This document shows positions 45,094 through 59,200 of a stretch of 64,000 nucleotides of DNA, piece by piece. The translations under genes and the position numbers were made by a program. Position 1 is the stretch's first letter. Each line of letters begins with the position of its first letter. Source of the stretch: Flagellimonas pacifica (lineage in GTDB: Bacteria; Bacteroidota; Bacteroidia; Flavobacteriales; Flavobacteriaceae). The notes beneath the pieces were generated by a model, which saw only the letters and a program-made list of their open reading frames with translations, made no database searches and was not told where the DNA came from. Where the stretch lies: the NCBI RefSeq assembly GCF_900215465.1, contig NZ_OBEH01000001.1, positions 682,001 to 746,000 of the forward strand. Reading direction: 5' to 3'.

Positions 45094-45753
45094 ATGTTAG
45101 AGGACATTCAAGCAGCGGCACCTTTAGGTTTTTTATTGAGTTTTATGATAGGTCCGGTTTTCTTTGTTTTATTGGAAACCAGTGCTACCAAGGGTTTTAG
45201 GGCCGGGGTTAGCTTTAATGTTGGGGTTATTATTGCGGATATTGTTTTTTTGGTCATAGCATATTTCAGTAGTTTTCAACTGTTGGAAAACTTAAGTAAT
45301 CAGCCGGGTCTGTTTGTTTTTGGTGGAATGATTTTGTTGGTGTATGGAATTGTAATTTTTGTAAAAAAAGACACAAAAAAGGCAAGTTTAAAGGCTTCAA
45401 AAGGAACATACTTGGGTTTGATGGTAAAAGGTTTTTTATTGAATTTCATCAATATTGGGGTACTTGCCTTTTGGCTTGGGCTTATTGTTATTGTAGGACC
45501 TAGTCTGGACAACAACCCTAATAGAATATTACTTTTCTTTAGCTCGGTAATTGTGGTCTATTTTATTACAGATTTGTTTAAAATTATATTGGCCAAACAA
45601 TTAAAGCGTTACTTGACCAAAGAACGAATTATAATGATAAAAAAAGGACTTGGCATTGTATTGATAGTATGTGCAATAGTCCTTATCACCAAAGGTTTCC
45701 TACCAAAGGAAAAATTCAACATTAAACAAGGAATAGAAAGAATTAGCGAATAA
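45094..45753 (+). CDS. LysE/RhtB-family exporter
   Basis: A 219-residue inner-membrane protein with six hydrophobic segments. The N-terminal pattern PLGFLLSFMIGPVFFVLLETSATKGFRAGVSFNVGVIIADIVFLVIAY is the LysE signature. Substrates of the family are amino acids or their analogues; which one is unknown. It ends in front of a bidirectional terminator. Confidence 0.9.
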   Translation: MLEDIQAAAPLGFLLSFMIGPVFFVLLETSATKGFRAGVSFNVGVIIADIVFLVIAYFSSFQLLENLSNQPGLFVFGGMILLVYGIVIFVKKDTKKASLKASKGTYLGLMVKGFLLNFINIGVLAFWLGLIVIVGPSLDNNPNRILLFFSSVIVVYFITDLFKIILAKQLKRYLTKERIIMIKKGLGIVLIVCAIVLITKGFLPKEKFNIKQGIERISE

Positions 45754-45785
45754 AAAAACCCGATAATACAATATCGGGTTTTTTT
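45752..45785. terminator. Bidirectional terminator between LysE gene and tRNA-Cys
   Basis: ACCCGATA (45758-45765) pairs with TATCGGGT (45772-45779) around a 6-base loop, with six A's before and six T's after (extending the stem and giving T tracts on both strands). It can end the plus-strand LysE gene and the minus-strand tRNA-Cys. Confidence 0.85.
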
Positions 45786-45787
45786 AG

Positions 45788-45858
45788 AGGCATCGAGCGG
45801 ATTCGAACCGCTGTACAAGCTTTTGCAGAGCTGTGCCTAGCCACTCGGCCACGATGCC
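45788..45858 (-). tRNA. tRNA-Cys (GCA)
   Basis: The complement gives a cloverleaf of 71 bases: acceptor GGCATCG/CGATGCC, D arm with GGC pairing, anticodon loop CTGCAAA (anticodon GCA), T stem AGCGG/CCGCT around TTCGAAT, discriminator T, no encoded CCA. One anticodon-stem pair at the outer end is a C-T mismatch. The bidirectional terminator lies directly downstream. Confidence 0.95.
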
Positions 45859-45903
45859 GTTTTAGTGGTGCAAAGGTAGTACTTTTTTAACTTATTCAAA
45901 GAG

Positions 45904-46266
45904 CTATTTTGGTCTTTCGACCTTTAAAATTACAGTAACATTTTCTACATCGCCACCAATGGGGGGATTAATTTTTGAAACCTCCACTTGTGCTTTATCT
46001 ACAGTGGACAATTCCAAGAAAATACGATTAATAATTCTTTTGGCAACATGCTCTAAAAGATTAGAGCGTACAGCCATTTCTTCCAACACAATTTTGTTCA
46101 AATGAACATAATCCACAGTTTCGTTGAGCTTGTCAGATTGGGCAGGTTTGGAAAGGTTGGCATGGACTTCAATGTCTACACGATAATCACTGCCAATAAG
46201 CATTTCTTCCTTAAGGCACCCATGATTGGAGTGTACCCTAATATTATTTATTCTAATTATTCCCAC
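45904..46266 (-). CDS. folB: Dihydroneopterin aldolase
   Basis: A 120-residue enzyme of the tetrahydrofolate pathway that splits dihydroneopterin to hydroxymethyl-dihydropterin and glycolaldehyde. Visible: IRVHSNHGCLKEE near the N-terminus, the ETVDYVHLNKIVLEEM segment, LLEHVAKRI, and KINPPIGGDVENVTVIL with the active-site Lys near residue 100. Length fits the family. It lies downstream of the sprF gene on the same strand. Confidence 0.93.
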   Translation of the reverse strand: MGIIRINNIRVHSNHGCLKEEMLIGSDYRVDIEVHANLSKPAQSDKLNETVDYVHLNKIVLEEMAVRSNLLEHVAKRIINRIFLELSTVDKAQVEVSKINPPIGGDVENVTVILKVERPK

Positions 46267-46305
46267 ATTGGTTCATTGAGCGGGACAAAAGTAGTTTAAA
46301 CTAAA

Positions 46306-47256
46306 TTAATACATGCACCTACAATTACTTATGCCCTGAAATAGATCCATGCCCACAGTTAAAACATGTGTACCAGTACTATATCCTAAAATTTCGTTTG
46401 TGATTACCTGGTAGGAATATCCAAAATAGAAGTTGTTTTTTTTCAATCCGGCAATTGGGGCAATGTAAAGAGGTTGGCCTAATTGATCATTTAAAAAACG
46501 ATAAGTAACACCAACATAATAATAATCTTCAAAATCGTGAAAACGGAATTTGGCATTTAGATCTGTTACGGAACGACCATCACTTTCGAACCATTGGAAA
46601 AAAGCGGAAGGTTCAACTTCAAGTTTACTGTTTTTGTTTTTTGAGATGCTATAACCAGCGTAAGCATAATAGTTTCTTAGGGTGTTCGGTTCAAAAACGG
46701 GATTAAACTGCTCTAAGTTTTTGGGTAAAATATTTGAAGCGTTTAAACTAATAAAAAACTTATTGTATCTGTACAGAACACCTAAGTCAAAATTGTGGTT
46801 AGTGGTAGATTTATCATCAGTGGGCCGTTGTCCGTTAAAGTCTGTAAAATTCTCAACATCAATCCTAAACTGATTAAAGTTGTAGGATATACCAAAAGAT
46901 AAGAAAATATCATCGTACCTGTTCAATGTAAGGTGGTGCGCAAATGAAACCCGTGCGCCTCTTTGTTTTGTTTCACCATTACTATCGTTGTACATGAGCA
47001 TACCAATTCCAGACCTGTTTCCAATCCTAGCGTCGGCAGCCAAAGTTTGGGTATCAGGGGCATCTTCAATGCCCACCCACTGGGTAAGCCCATTAAGACG
47101 AACCTTAATGTGATCTCCAATTCCTGCATAGGTAGGAGACATTAAGAAGGGATTGTCCGCTATATATTGTGATAGCTGTGGAATGGTCAACTCCTGAGCA
47201 GCAACACCAATGGTTAGCGAGAACAAGAATATTGAGGTATAGAGTTTTTTAAACAT
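46306..47256 (-). CDS. sprF: SprF-like PorP/SprF family outer-membrane protein
   Basis: A 316-residue protein from ATG 47256, which gives a signal peptide (MFKKLYTSIFLFSLTIGVAAQ); the open frame extends upstream into sprB. It has the PorP/SprF start (LTIPQLSQYIADNPFLMSPTYAGIGDHIKVRLNGLTQWVG) and an outer-membrane barrel pattern to the end (FYFGYSYQVITNEILGYSTGTH). In F. johnsoniae SprF is needed for secretion of SprB and is encoded just downstream of it, as here (19 bases after sprB). It probably anchors or guides the adhesin during T9SS export. Confidence 0.9.
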   Translation of the reverse strand: MFKKLYTSIFLFSLTIGVAAQELTIPQLSQYIADNPFLMSPTYAGIGDHIKVRLNGLTQWVGIEDAPDTQTLAADARIGNRSGIGMLMYNDSNGETKQRGARVSFAHHLTLNRYDDIFLSFGISYNFNQFRIDVENFTDFNGQRPTDDKSTTNHNFDLGVLYRYNKFFISLNASNILPKNLEQFNPVFEPNTLRNYYAYAGYSISKNKNSKLEVEPSAFFQWFESDGRSVTDLNAKFRFHDFEDYYYVGVTYRFLNDQLGQPLYIAPIAGLKKNNFYFGYSYQVITNEILGYSTGTHVLTVGMDLFQGISNCRCMY

Positions 47257-47275
47257 GATGTTGTAGGTTAAGCTA

Positions 47276-50200
47276 TCATTGTCTGTAAAGGGTGAAATGT
47301 CCAATAAATTCGCGGTCATCCGTTTCGCCTTGGAGTTTTGTAATATACCAGTAATCACCTGTTGGCAATTCACTGTTATTGTACAATCCGTCCCAACCAC
47401 TATCGCCATATTTCATACGATAGAGCTCTCTACCATAACGATCAAAAATGATCATTAGTACGTTAGGGAAAGCCTCTAAATTGTCCGGAAGCCATGTATC
47501 ATTCATACCATCTCCATCAGGAGTGAAGAAAGTAGGAATCTCGATGTCTATAAATTCCATAAAGATTTCCATAGTAACTTCACAACCATTTTGATCTATG
47601 ACCGTAACAGGGTATGTATCCGTTCTGTTAATAATGAACGTGTTGTCGGTACCATTATCAACATCGCCAAAGTAGAAAGTGTAATCCTCAAGACCTCCTG
47701 TGGCAATAGCTGTTATTTCATTAATGTTACTATTTTCCAACACAAGAGTTAAAGGTTCAAACCCTGTTATGGTGAAGTTAACCGTATTTAAACATCCGTT
47801 AGAGTGTGCTATGGTGAGGTAATGATCACCAGGAGCAATGTTTGTGAAATCAGAGCTCAACTGCATATCGGCAGGATTGGTTGAATCAATAGCATAAAGT
47901 ACATCACTGATTACTGTCGTATCTTCAAAAGCGATATCCAATCGGTTGGTAGGAAGATTACCATCGCATTCATAGATAGGCGTAACCGTAGCAGCTAGAT
48001 TGACTCCAGGATTTATTTCTACAAACACATTGGTTTCACATCCTTGGGCATCTCTTACGAATACGACATGCGTACCAGCGGCCAAGTTTTGGAACAATAC
48101 TTGATCTTGAACATAATCTGCATCCGCATTCGAGTTTAGAGCAGAAGAATAAGGAGCTGTACCTCCTGTTATGTCCAATTCAAAAGAACCGTCCTCACTA
48201 TTAAAACAAACCTCATGCATTATGTTAATGGCTTGTGCCTGTAGCGCTGCTGGCTGTTCTATTTCAAACTGGAACACTTCAAAACAACCATTTCTATCTT
48301 GTGCAATTACATCATAAATGCCAGGAGCAAGATCAGTAAACACATTTACAGTATCAAACTGATTAAGATTTGGTGTAATGGCATATTGAATTTCACCGGT
48401 ACCACCTGAAACCTCAACAGTAATTGTTCCATCATCAGCTCCTGCACAAGTAACGTCAGTTGACTCTTGAGTAACAATTTGCAAAGGAGTTGGATCAACA
48501 ATAGGAATTTCTAAACTGGTTGCCTGACAATCCATGCTGGTTACGTTGACATAGTAATTACCAGCATTCAAACCACTAAATTCTCCATTGTTTTGTGGTC
48601 CGGCAACAGAATTTGTTAAACCTGGATCCGAGAACAATTCGTAAGAATAGTTTCCTAAACCGCCTACTGCGGTTGCACGAATAGTTGCTGAAGCTTCACC
48701 AGTACAATTGATGGTAGCTGCACTATCGTCTATAATTACATCTAATGGAATAATAGGGTCTACGGTAACTTGATTGGATATCATAGCATCACAACCAAAG
48801 GCATCCCTTACATAGTATTGGTATGGTCCAGCCGGAACGGTAAACGTATGAGTGTTTCCTCCTGCCATTAAAGTATAAGCCACTCCATCAACACTGTACT
48901 CATAAGGGCCTGTACCTCCAGTAGCAGAAAGTTGGATCTGTGCTTGAGCTGTACAGGTAAGTTGTGTTAATTGGATTAGATTCGCCTCAACTTCCGTAGG
49001 TTCTGAAATGGTCACTTGTATTGTTTCAACATCACAACCCCAACCATCAGAAACTGTAATACTATAAATGCCAGCTCCTTGATTGTTGAAATCAGGACTA
49101 GATTGAGCACCTGAAGTAAATGCAATGGTTGTCCCTGTTGGATCATATACATTTAGCTGATATTGATAAACACCCTGCCCATTAAGCACATTGATGGCTG
49201 AAACAGTAGCATTTGTATCTCCATAACACACAAGAGTTGTTGGTGTTGCTGAAATATCAGCTGTAATAGGAGTTGGCTGAACAAGCACAATAGGCTCATT
49301 GATGGTACAACCGGCATCATCCGTGATTTCAACATCAAATGTTCCTGCTGAAAGATCTGTGAACACAAAGCTTACCACATCAGTTATATTGTATACTTGA
49401 GCAGTGGTCGTGTTTGTCAACTGAATATCATAAGGAGCAAATCCTCCGGTTGGTGAAACCTCAATTTCTCCTAGATTATTGGTACAGCTAACATTGGCCA
49501 CTTCAACAGGCGTGGCAGTCAATGCCATATCTGGAGAAGCAATAGTTACCGTATTAGAATCTTCAATACATAATGGGTTTCCGGTTTGTGTAACACGCAC
49601 ATAGTAGTTTCCTCCAGAAAGTCCGCCAATTGGACGTGGATTTATACTGGTGTCTGTGTTCACTAAAGGACCAACAGGGTTGTTGGAGCCATCAAAAACT
49701 TGATAATCGTATGTTCCTGTATAACCTGCAACATTGATTTCCAAGGCCCCATTTATATCGCCAAAACAAATAGCAGGGGCTGTTGCAGTTGCCACTACAT
49801 CTATAATATCGTATGGAGCGATGTCATACGGAGTTGTATCCACATAGCAGCCTGTTGTATTATCAGTAATTCTAAATGTATAACTGCCAGGTGCTGTCAA
49901 TTCAAAAGTTGTGGTAACATTGGTTGGTGTTCCGGTCAAAGTTCCAAGGGCGTTACCAACGGGCAGCAATTCATATGTATAGCTGTTTGCTAGATTTCCA
50001 TCATCTGTTACAGTTATTAGCACCTCCTCTGGATTGGCGCAGCTTATGGCCGTGTTTTGTGTTACCGCTGCGGTAAATACATTTATAGGCTGAATAGGAG
50101 CAACAACCGCTGTCTGAGGACAAGAGTTGCCGTCAGTAACATAAACTGTTATGTTCTGTACCACACCTGTATCAACAATATCAAAAGTGTTTGATGTCTG

Positions 50201-53200
50201 GAAATTGATATTATCAATACTGTATAAGTATGGAGTTGTTCCGTTTGTTGCTGTTATGGTTATTGTAGATGTATTAACCGTATTGCCAGCATTACAAGCA
50301 AAAGGTGTTGCTGTTGCAGATACATTTAATAAAGTAGGCTCTGTAACAGTTTCATCATAGAAATCTTCACATGACCTTGAAGATATTACCCTAACGCGAT
50401 AGTCGCCTTGAGGCAAGTTATCAAAGATAGGACTTGTCTGAGCAGCCCTGTATGGCACTACCAAATTTGACATCTGATAAAGTTCATAGTTATATACTGG
50501 GTTAACTGCAGTTGCAGCGTCCAATTGTACTGTAAGACTTCCGTCTGAACCTCCATTACAACTTACAGGGCTCATAACCACATTGCTGATCACTGGGTCT
50601 ACTTTATCGTCCAAGTCTTGGGTTACTACTACGGTACATGGTGTAACCGTGTCCCCATCCGTTACGGTGAAGGTGTAGGTTCCTGGCTGTGTAAGCCCCG
50701 TAAAGACGCCTGTGGCATTATTTGCTGTTGTAACGGCATCTGGGAAAAGAACGGCATAGGTGAGGTTGGCAGAACCACCATTTACTGTGATGGTTACATG
50801 ACCACCTGGATCAGGTGTACAATCAATTGGTTTTACTACTGTTGGAGTAGCAGTCATTTCATCAAGCAATATTGCTGTCCCAATTGTGGTGGTACAGGAC
50901 CATTGGTCGGCAATCAATACCTGATATGATCCAGCGCCCAATCCACTGAAAACAGGATTTGTTTGTGGCGAACCAATGTTACTTCCTCCTCTGATTAGTT
51001 GATAAGTATAGTTACTGCCTTGACCTCCGGCCGTTCCTACCACTTCTATTTCTCCTTGAAGTGCAGTACAGTTTTCTTGATTGATTTGTAAAGTTGCCGA
51101 AATAGCAGTTGGGTCTACCAAGTTTTCATTTGGTAACTGGAATGCACATCCATTTTGGTCTGCTACCCAAACCTGATAATTGGTCCCTGGGCCAACGCCG
51201 CCTGAAAGACCTGTAAACAATGGTGAGGCTTGGTAACTACCTGGGAATGTTGGTGCTGGATTTGAAGCCAAATCAACAAAATAGGTAAAACCACCCCATC
51301 CACCGGCAGGGTTTATTATTTCAATACTTCCGTCATTAAGGGCACATGTCACAGGGGTTACCTGAGTACCTGCTGAAATACCAACATTTGGTCCAGCTAT
51401 AGTGAAAGATTGTGAATAGGAACATGCAGAACCTGGAGGGTTGGTATCCAACACTTCTATATAATAAGTTCCAGCAGCAAGTCCAGTAATGGTAAAACTA
51501 CCATCGGCATCTATTCCTGCCGAAGTAATGTCATCTGCCAAGTTGGTTGGCGTATTGTTTACATCATAGTAAAGTGTGTAGCTTGTAGCACTTGCATAAG
51601 TAATGCTAGCTGCATCATGCAAGTCAAACACTACTTGACCATTTGTGTCTCCAAAACATGTAATGTTTGTTGTGCTTACTACATCCAGCTCTAAAACTTG
51701 TGGATTTGCAACGGTATGAGAAGTAGCAATGATACAACCAGTTACTGTATTTCTTACTTCAAAATTATGTGTGCCAATAGCCAAACCTGTAAAACTTCCG
51801 GATGCCTGAAAAGCAACAGCAGGCAACAGTCTAAACTCGTAATTGGCCGGTGTGGTCGTTGAGTTGGTCAATGAACCTGTTGCTGTGATTGTGATATTTT
51901 CACCAGAGACACAGGTTGCGGCAGCATCAATTGCGATGCTAGTGGATTGTAGTTCATCAAAAGGATTAATAGTAGCCGTTGTTGTGCCTACGCAACCATT
52001 ATCATCATAAACATTGATGGTGTATTCGCCACCTGCAATATCGGTTTCAATGAAAGTTAAGTTGTTTCCTGATTGAACAACAACTGGAGCCTCAACAGGA
52101 ACTGTATTTGGATCATCTTCTTCAATGAACTCATATATTACGTAGTTTCCGCTACCTCCGGTAATTCCAGGTTGAACGGTTATTGTAGCGTTGTTCATAT
52201 TGTTACCAGAAGTACATCCAAACTCGATAACATTTGTATTTACATTGGCCAATAAATCAGGTTGAGTTATGGTTTGTGTTTGCGTTGATGTACAACCATT
52301 GGCAGCTGTTATCTCAATGGTATAAGTTATGCCAGCCGTAGTTCCTTCTAAACCTGTAAACGATGCTGTTGTTGCATTGTTTGTGGCAGGCGCTATTGGG
52401 AAAGTAGCTGAACTTCCTGGTCCAGAAATAATTTCAAAGGTATATGGTCCCGTACCATTATCTGTTGCACTTACATTAATAGTTCCGTCATCAGAACCAT
52501 TACAGGTAACATCAGTAAAAGACGACACACTAAATGAGGGCATAATTGCAGCTGGAACTGAAACATTGAAAACCCTAGAACATGTTGGTCCTGCCGTATT
52601 GTTGTCATAAACGGTGATGGTATAGTTTTCTACCGTTGTAGTATTGAACACAAATGAATTACTAGGCAGCACGGTTCTTGCCACTACGGTTCCTAAACCA
52701 TTGGTGATTTCATAGTCATAACTGCCTGCAAACCCAAGATTATCTCCAGATCCTGAAAGTACTTCAATCGTAATTTGTGCATCATCAGGGGCTCCAGAGC
52801 AATCCAATAGCTTTGTCAATGTTGCTGTTGCCTGAAGTACTGGATGAACTGTAACATTGTCTGTAGCAGTACAACCATTGCTATCAAGAATAGAAACATT
52901 ATAAGCTCCTGCGGTAATGTTGTTAAAAATACCACCGTTGTCTTCATATGTAGTTCCACCATCCAAGGAATAAAATATTTGGGCGGCAGCACTTGTTGCG
53001 GTAATGGTAACTGTAGATGGGTCGCTGCAGTTATCCACAGCTATAGCATCAATTGTAGGATTTGGAGTCAAAGTCAATGGAACCGCACCTAAATTTGTTG
53101 AACAACTATACTGATCCGCCATAGTTACATTGTAGTTGCCGGCAGGTGAATTTGCTGGAATCTCAATAGGGTTATCAGAAGTTGAAGTAATAGTTACAAA

Positions 53201-56200
53201 AGGAGCTGGTCCGGTTACAGTATAGGTATATGTTCCACCTCCTCCCAAAGGGTTTTGAACTTGGATAAGGCCTGGGGTATCACAACTAATATTTTGTAAC
53301 ACTACAGGAGTTCCTGTTAAAGGATCTAGTTCGTCCAACAATTCATTTTCAGTTGCCCCAACGCAGCTATCGGTAACTCCATCGCTTTCTACAACTTCCA
53401 AGAAGTAGTTACCTGGGTCCAAGCCCGAGACAATAACGTTCTGTGGAGAAGTATAAGGTATGTTTCCACCGCTGTTTGTTATTGAAACGGGTGTGCCAGA
53501 AGACATATCAAAAAGTTCCCATCTAATATGAGATCCAAAAGGAGCCTGATTATCAGTAACAGTATATGTAATACTTCCATTATTTGCTCCATCACAAGAA
53601 GGGGTGATGTCGGAAGTGATTTCCAAAGGAACGGTAATTATATCATTCACATTAACACTACTTTGACGAACACAACCTGTAGGAGCTGCATCATCCCTAA
53701 CGTAGAAAGAATAGGTTCTACCTGGAACCAAACCAACAAAAGTATGAGTGACGTTAAGAGCAAGCTGTGGGGTCCAAGTAGCAGTTGCAGGGTCAAAGTT
53801 GGCGGGATCATCAGAGTAGGTATACTCATAAGGAGCAGTACCGTTTTGACCCCTTACAGTGACTTGAAGCTCATTACAGTTGACAATGATTGGCAAAATG
53901 GTAATATCCAAATCATCTAAGGGATAAGGTATAATAAATGGTGGAAAATCTGTTTGGCATAAAGTGTTTCCAGACCCGTCAACAGTTCTCATGGAAGGGT
54001 TAACGGTGTCCCCGGAATTATACCCTCTAATTTCATCTGTAGTTCCAGGAACGGAATTGTCCCCAGCTGTCCAGGTGGCCCCTCCATCATCACTAAATTG
54101 GATGGTTCCCAAAGTTGTAGGGTAGGCAGTAAATCTGAACCCAAAATCATTTGGATCACCAGTACAACCAGCAGGGGTTATACCGGTAATAGTAGCGGTA
54201 AGCTCGTCTGGATTTGCAATATTGACAGGAGTTTCTGTTACAGTACAACCAGTTGCATCTGTTATATTGATGGTATAATTTCCTGGCGATAGATTGTAGT
54301 ATGTTCTGCTTGTAACGAGAACATTAGCATCGGTTTGGTTTCCGGCTCCGGCATTGTCCAAATCAACAATTTGGATGGTGTATGGGCTAATTCCGGAGGT
54401 AATATCCACTAAAATCGAACCAGTTCCATCATGACATTGAGGATCAGTAGGAGTATTTGTAACGGTTAAAGGTGTTGCTGGGTTTACAGTAACAGTTTCC
54501 ATGAATTCACAGAATGGAACTGTGGCGGAATTATCCCTTACATAAACATCATAATCACCATCATTTCCAGTGGTTACCGCAAATGTATTGGTAGTTGAAA
54601 ACAAGCCAGTTGGACTCGTGGTCGTAGGAACAAAGGCGTATTCCAAATTGGGAACCCCTCCTGAAGCGGTAACTGTTATACTTCCATCTGCACATGTGCT
54701 GATATCCACAACATCAACTGTTGCCACTAGATTATCGGTAATGGTTACGTTTTGAAGTGTTCCAACACAACCAAAACCATCTCTTACATTGATGGTATAG
54801 TTTCCAGCTGCAAGACCTGTAAAAGTATGTGCTGTTGCCGTAGCAGGGCTTGGTGTAATCCAAGGACCTCCGTTTAGACTGAATTGATAGTCATTGCTGC
54901 CTGCAGTAACGTCTACCTGAATGGTTCCATCATTGTTTCCACTATAACAAGCCGTTGGGGTTGAAGTAAATACAATTGTAGTTGGTGCTACCACTGTAAT
55001 TGCAGCATCAATTGGGTCTTCACAAAGATTGGCATCTCTTACTCTAACAATATAGTCTCCTGCTGCCAGTCCTAGGAAAACAGTATTGTTCCCGTTAGTG
55101 GCATAATCAAAGCCAGCAATGATTCCACCTACTCCATTTTCCAATTGATATTCATATGCAGGAGTTCCATCTGTTGCGGAAGCGGTAATAGTAGCTCCTC
55201 CATTGGTACATGTCATCACCGAGGTAATGGATGCTGAAGCAACCAAAGCGTTTGGTTCAGAAAGTGTTTGATTTAAAGTAACAGAACAAGTATTGTCCAA
55301 CACATCCCGAACTTCAATAGTGTAGTTTCCAGCTGATAATCCAGAAAGGTTTATTGGGCTTGATGTTTGCGGAGCGGAAAAACCACCTCCGTTAACTTGA
55401 TACTCAAAGCCATTTACAGCATCAAAATTATCCACTTCAAAAGAGATAGATCCATCTGTTCCGGTATTACAAGAAATATTGGAAAAAGCAGTTATGGACG
55501 CATCAAAAGCATGTCCATCCTCTATGTTGACATCTACGGTCAGCGAACCGGCACAAACTTCTGGTATTTGGAAAGCTTGGATATCATCAATGGCAATATC
55601 GTTTCCATTGATAACCGCAGAGTTGGTCCTGATAACAATGTCCAGATTAGTGTTAGCCCCTGGATTTAGGTTAACAGAATAGTTGTGCCAATCATTTGCA
55701 TTATTATTCTTTGGTACATTACCAGTAGTTGTACTGGCAATTACAGCTCCACCTCCATCAACTAATTGAATCTCAATTGAAGGGTCTCCACCTCCAGTTC
55801 CATTTCTTAAAAGGTTAAACGCCCATAAAGAAACGGTAATATCTCTGTTGGGAATTACTTCAATCCCTGTCTTTTGATATACAATTCCTCCAACTCCGGC
55901 AACTCCACCTACATTGATGGCCAAGAACCTTCCATTCACATTTCCGGTATGGTCGTTAGGGTCTTGCCAGGAGCCATAAGGGGCAACTATGGATTGGGTT
56001 ACCGAATATTCTCCATCTTGTATACGAGTATTGATGGCCCATCCGCAAGAATTAGCAGAACCATCTTGAGGTTCATAACAGTATGCTGGATCTATATCAG
56101 GTATACTAGTGTTTGGTCCCGACCCAAAATCTTCTAGTAGAAGAACACTTGGTGACGGAGCTACATTACTTGTATAATTAACTGTGATTGTATGTGTTCC

Positions 56201-59200
56201 GATAGCCACATCGTTAAAGGTGTTGGACGTGACCGGGGTGTTTGGGTTTCCATCAATTTCATAAGTGTAATCAAATAATGCGCTATCTGGGGTGATAGTT
56301 ACCGTACCCTCCCCATCACATTCATAACTTATGGCAGTTGTAAGTCCAGGGGGTGTAGGCTCTGGGTCAATTGTTACTGTCATTGGGAATGTACAGTTAT
56401 TGGCATCCCTGATGTAAACGGTATGATTGCCAGGCAATAAAAACCCTATTGGACTTGCCACATAATTGGTGCCGCCATCAAAACTATATTCGTATGGAGC
56501 TGTGCCTCCCAAGGCATTGGTGATTCTAACTTCAGCACCAAGACCCGGATTACATTCTGCCAATTGGGTTACAGCTGCAGATGCTGAAAGGGTCAATGGT
56601 TCTGTAATGGTATAAATTTGAGTAACATCACAGTTGTTCGCATCACGCACTCTAATATTGTAGCTACCAGCCAACTGATTTACAAAAGTATTGGAAGGTT
56701 GATAGGTTGTACCATTGTTGATGCTGTACTGATATGGGGCTTCGCCACCCGAAGCCGTTATGGTTATGGTGGCCTGTGCCTCTCCGCTACATTGGATTCC
56801 TGTATCTGCCACAGAAATAGATAATGCGGCATCTTGAACAATGGTCAAATTATAGCTTGCTTCGCAATAGCCCACATTGCCACTGTTATCTCTTACATAA
56901 ACATCATAGTCACCAGCTCCTGTAATGTTAACAGGGTTTGTGATCGCAAAATCTCCGGGTGCCGGAGCAACTCCATCGGCTACAATTGCATATACATAAT
57001 TGCCATCTCCTCCTGCGGCGGTAATGTCTACATTGGTGCTTGTTGCACATGCCGTAATGTTTGGAGCAGATGCAACAACGCTCAATTCTGAGTTTATGGT
57101 TATTGAGGCAGAGTCGGTACAGTTATTACCATCTCTTACATCAATGGTGTAAGTTCCTGATGTTAAACCATTAAATACATTACCTAGTCCAAAAGCCCCT
57201 CCATTTAGACTGTACTCAAAATTGCCATCACCACCAGAGGTTACATTTGCTGTAAGGGTCAAACCTACGGCGTCGTCATAACAAGTATCGTTTGGTACAA
57301 TGGCCAATACGGGTGCAATAGCAGGGTTTAAAGTAAATGTGGTTGTAACAACACATCCGTTAGCATCTGTTACTGAAACATTATACGTTCCAGTTTGTGT
57401 AAGATTTGTAAATGTGCCAGTACTGTTGGTTCCGAAAACCGTGGTATCAGGATTTGTAAGCGTAAATGAGTTTCCGCCCCAGCCGCCTGTAGAGGTCAAA
57501 GATACACTACCATCAGAGATACAGGTTGGTTGTGTTTCTGAAGCACTAAGTGTTAAAGCTGCTGTGGGGGCATTTACAGTTACATCTGTGGTGGTCGTAC
57601 AATTGGTCAAGTTATCAGTAACAATAATAGTATAAGTTCCATCATCCAACCCGGTCAAAGAAATGGTGCCGTTGGTTTGGTTATTTCCGTTGAAATTTGC
57701 CGGTCCGCTCACCGTATAATTGTAGTTGGTGTTGAAATCGGCAACAGTGAAATCTATTTCGCCATCTGTATCATTAAAACAGGATATGTTACTTATCAAC
57801 TGTCCCGTAACGTTGATTTGGGAAACGGGATTTATAGTGAAGGATTCACTATAGACACAACCTTTGTTATCAGTTACTTGATAGGTATATGTTCCAGGAG
57901 CAAGTCCATCAAAATCTGCAGAGTTTCCCGTAATAGATGTTGCTGCTACAGGTGCTGGTGCGGTAATTTCAAATAAGAAAGGCGCATTTCCGTTAACAAC
58001 AGTTGCAGTTACATCAGATGTTAATGCTGGACAATTTGGTGTTGAAGCGGTAAAGGTTAAATCCGTTGGAGGATTTAGAGGGTCCAATGTAATTGTATTG
58101 GTAACGAAGGTACAATTATTGGCATCTCGTATGGTAATGCTGTATGCTCCATTGGTAAGGTTGGAAAAACGCTCCGCCCCAACTCCGTTAAAGAAATTTA
58201 CCCCGTCAATACTGTATTCATATGGAGCAGTACCACCAGCTACATTTTGTGCTTCAATGATACCGTCTTGCAAACAGGTATAGTCCTGAATCATTGTTGC
58301 ATTTCCGCTAATACCTGAAGTTTGTCCACCAATAGTAAAATTTTCATAAAAGAAACAGTTATCAGTAGTTCCGGAAGGTCGCTGTCTTATCCGGACCGTA
58401 TAATCGCCTTGAGCCAACCCGGTAAAATTTCCGGAGTTGTTATTGGTAATGGTATTCCCTAGATCATCCAAAAGTCTAAAGCGGACATCATAGCCATTCG
58501 AGTTGGTAATATTTATTGAAATGGTTCCATCTTCTGCACCAAAACAGACTTCATCGGTCGTGGATGTGGTGTATTCCACCGACGCAGAAACGACAATGGA
58601 AACACTGTTTGAAATGAAAGAACAGTTGTTGCCATCAACTACAATAAATTCGTAATCACCTTCTTCCCCAGTTGTAAAGGTAAAATCGTTGGCCACTTGA
58701 TAAGCACCTGCTGGTATATCTCCAACACTAGCATATAAATCTGCACCATTGTAACTCCAGATGGCATAGTTATAGTTTGGATTAGGGAAGCCACCAGAGC
58801 CGGTAACAGATATAATACCATCTGTACAATCAATATTTTTTGTGTTAATCGCTGTTAGTGCTAAATCTGTAACATCATTTATTGTTACTTGCTCATTATA
58901 TACACATCCGTCGTCTGTTGTAACATTTACATCATAAACCCCATCATTTAAATTTTCAAAAGTATAGTTGTTGTCTGATGATGGACCAAAAGTGTCTACT
59001 ACGGTACCCCCTTGAGATATTTGGTAATAATATTGAGGTTCTACGTTGAGAACAGAGATTCCTATTTCGCCAAGACCATTGCAATCAGTATCCCTGGTCG
59101 TTACATCTACTTGAAAATCACGGGTTAGTATTCCAATGTTATCCAATACAAAAACACAACCATCAGTTACACCTTGCTGTCTCATTTCAACGGTGTAGGC

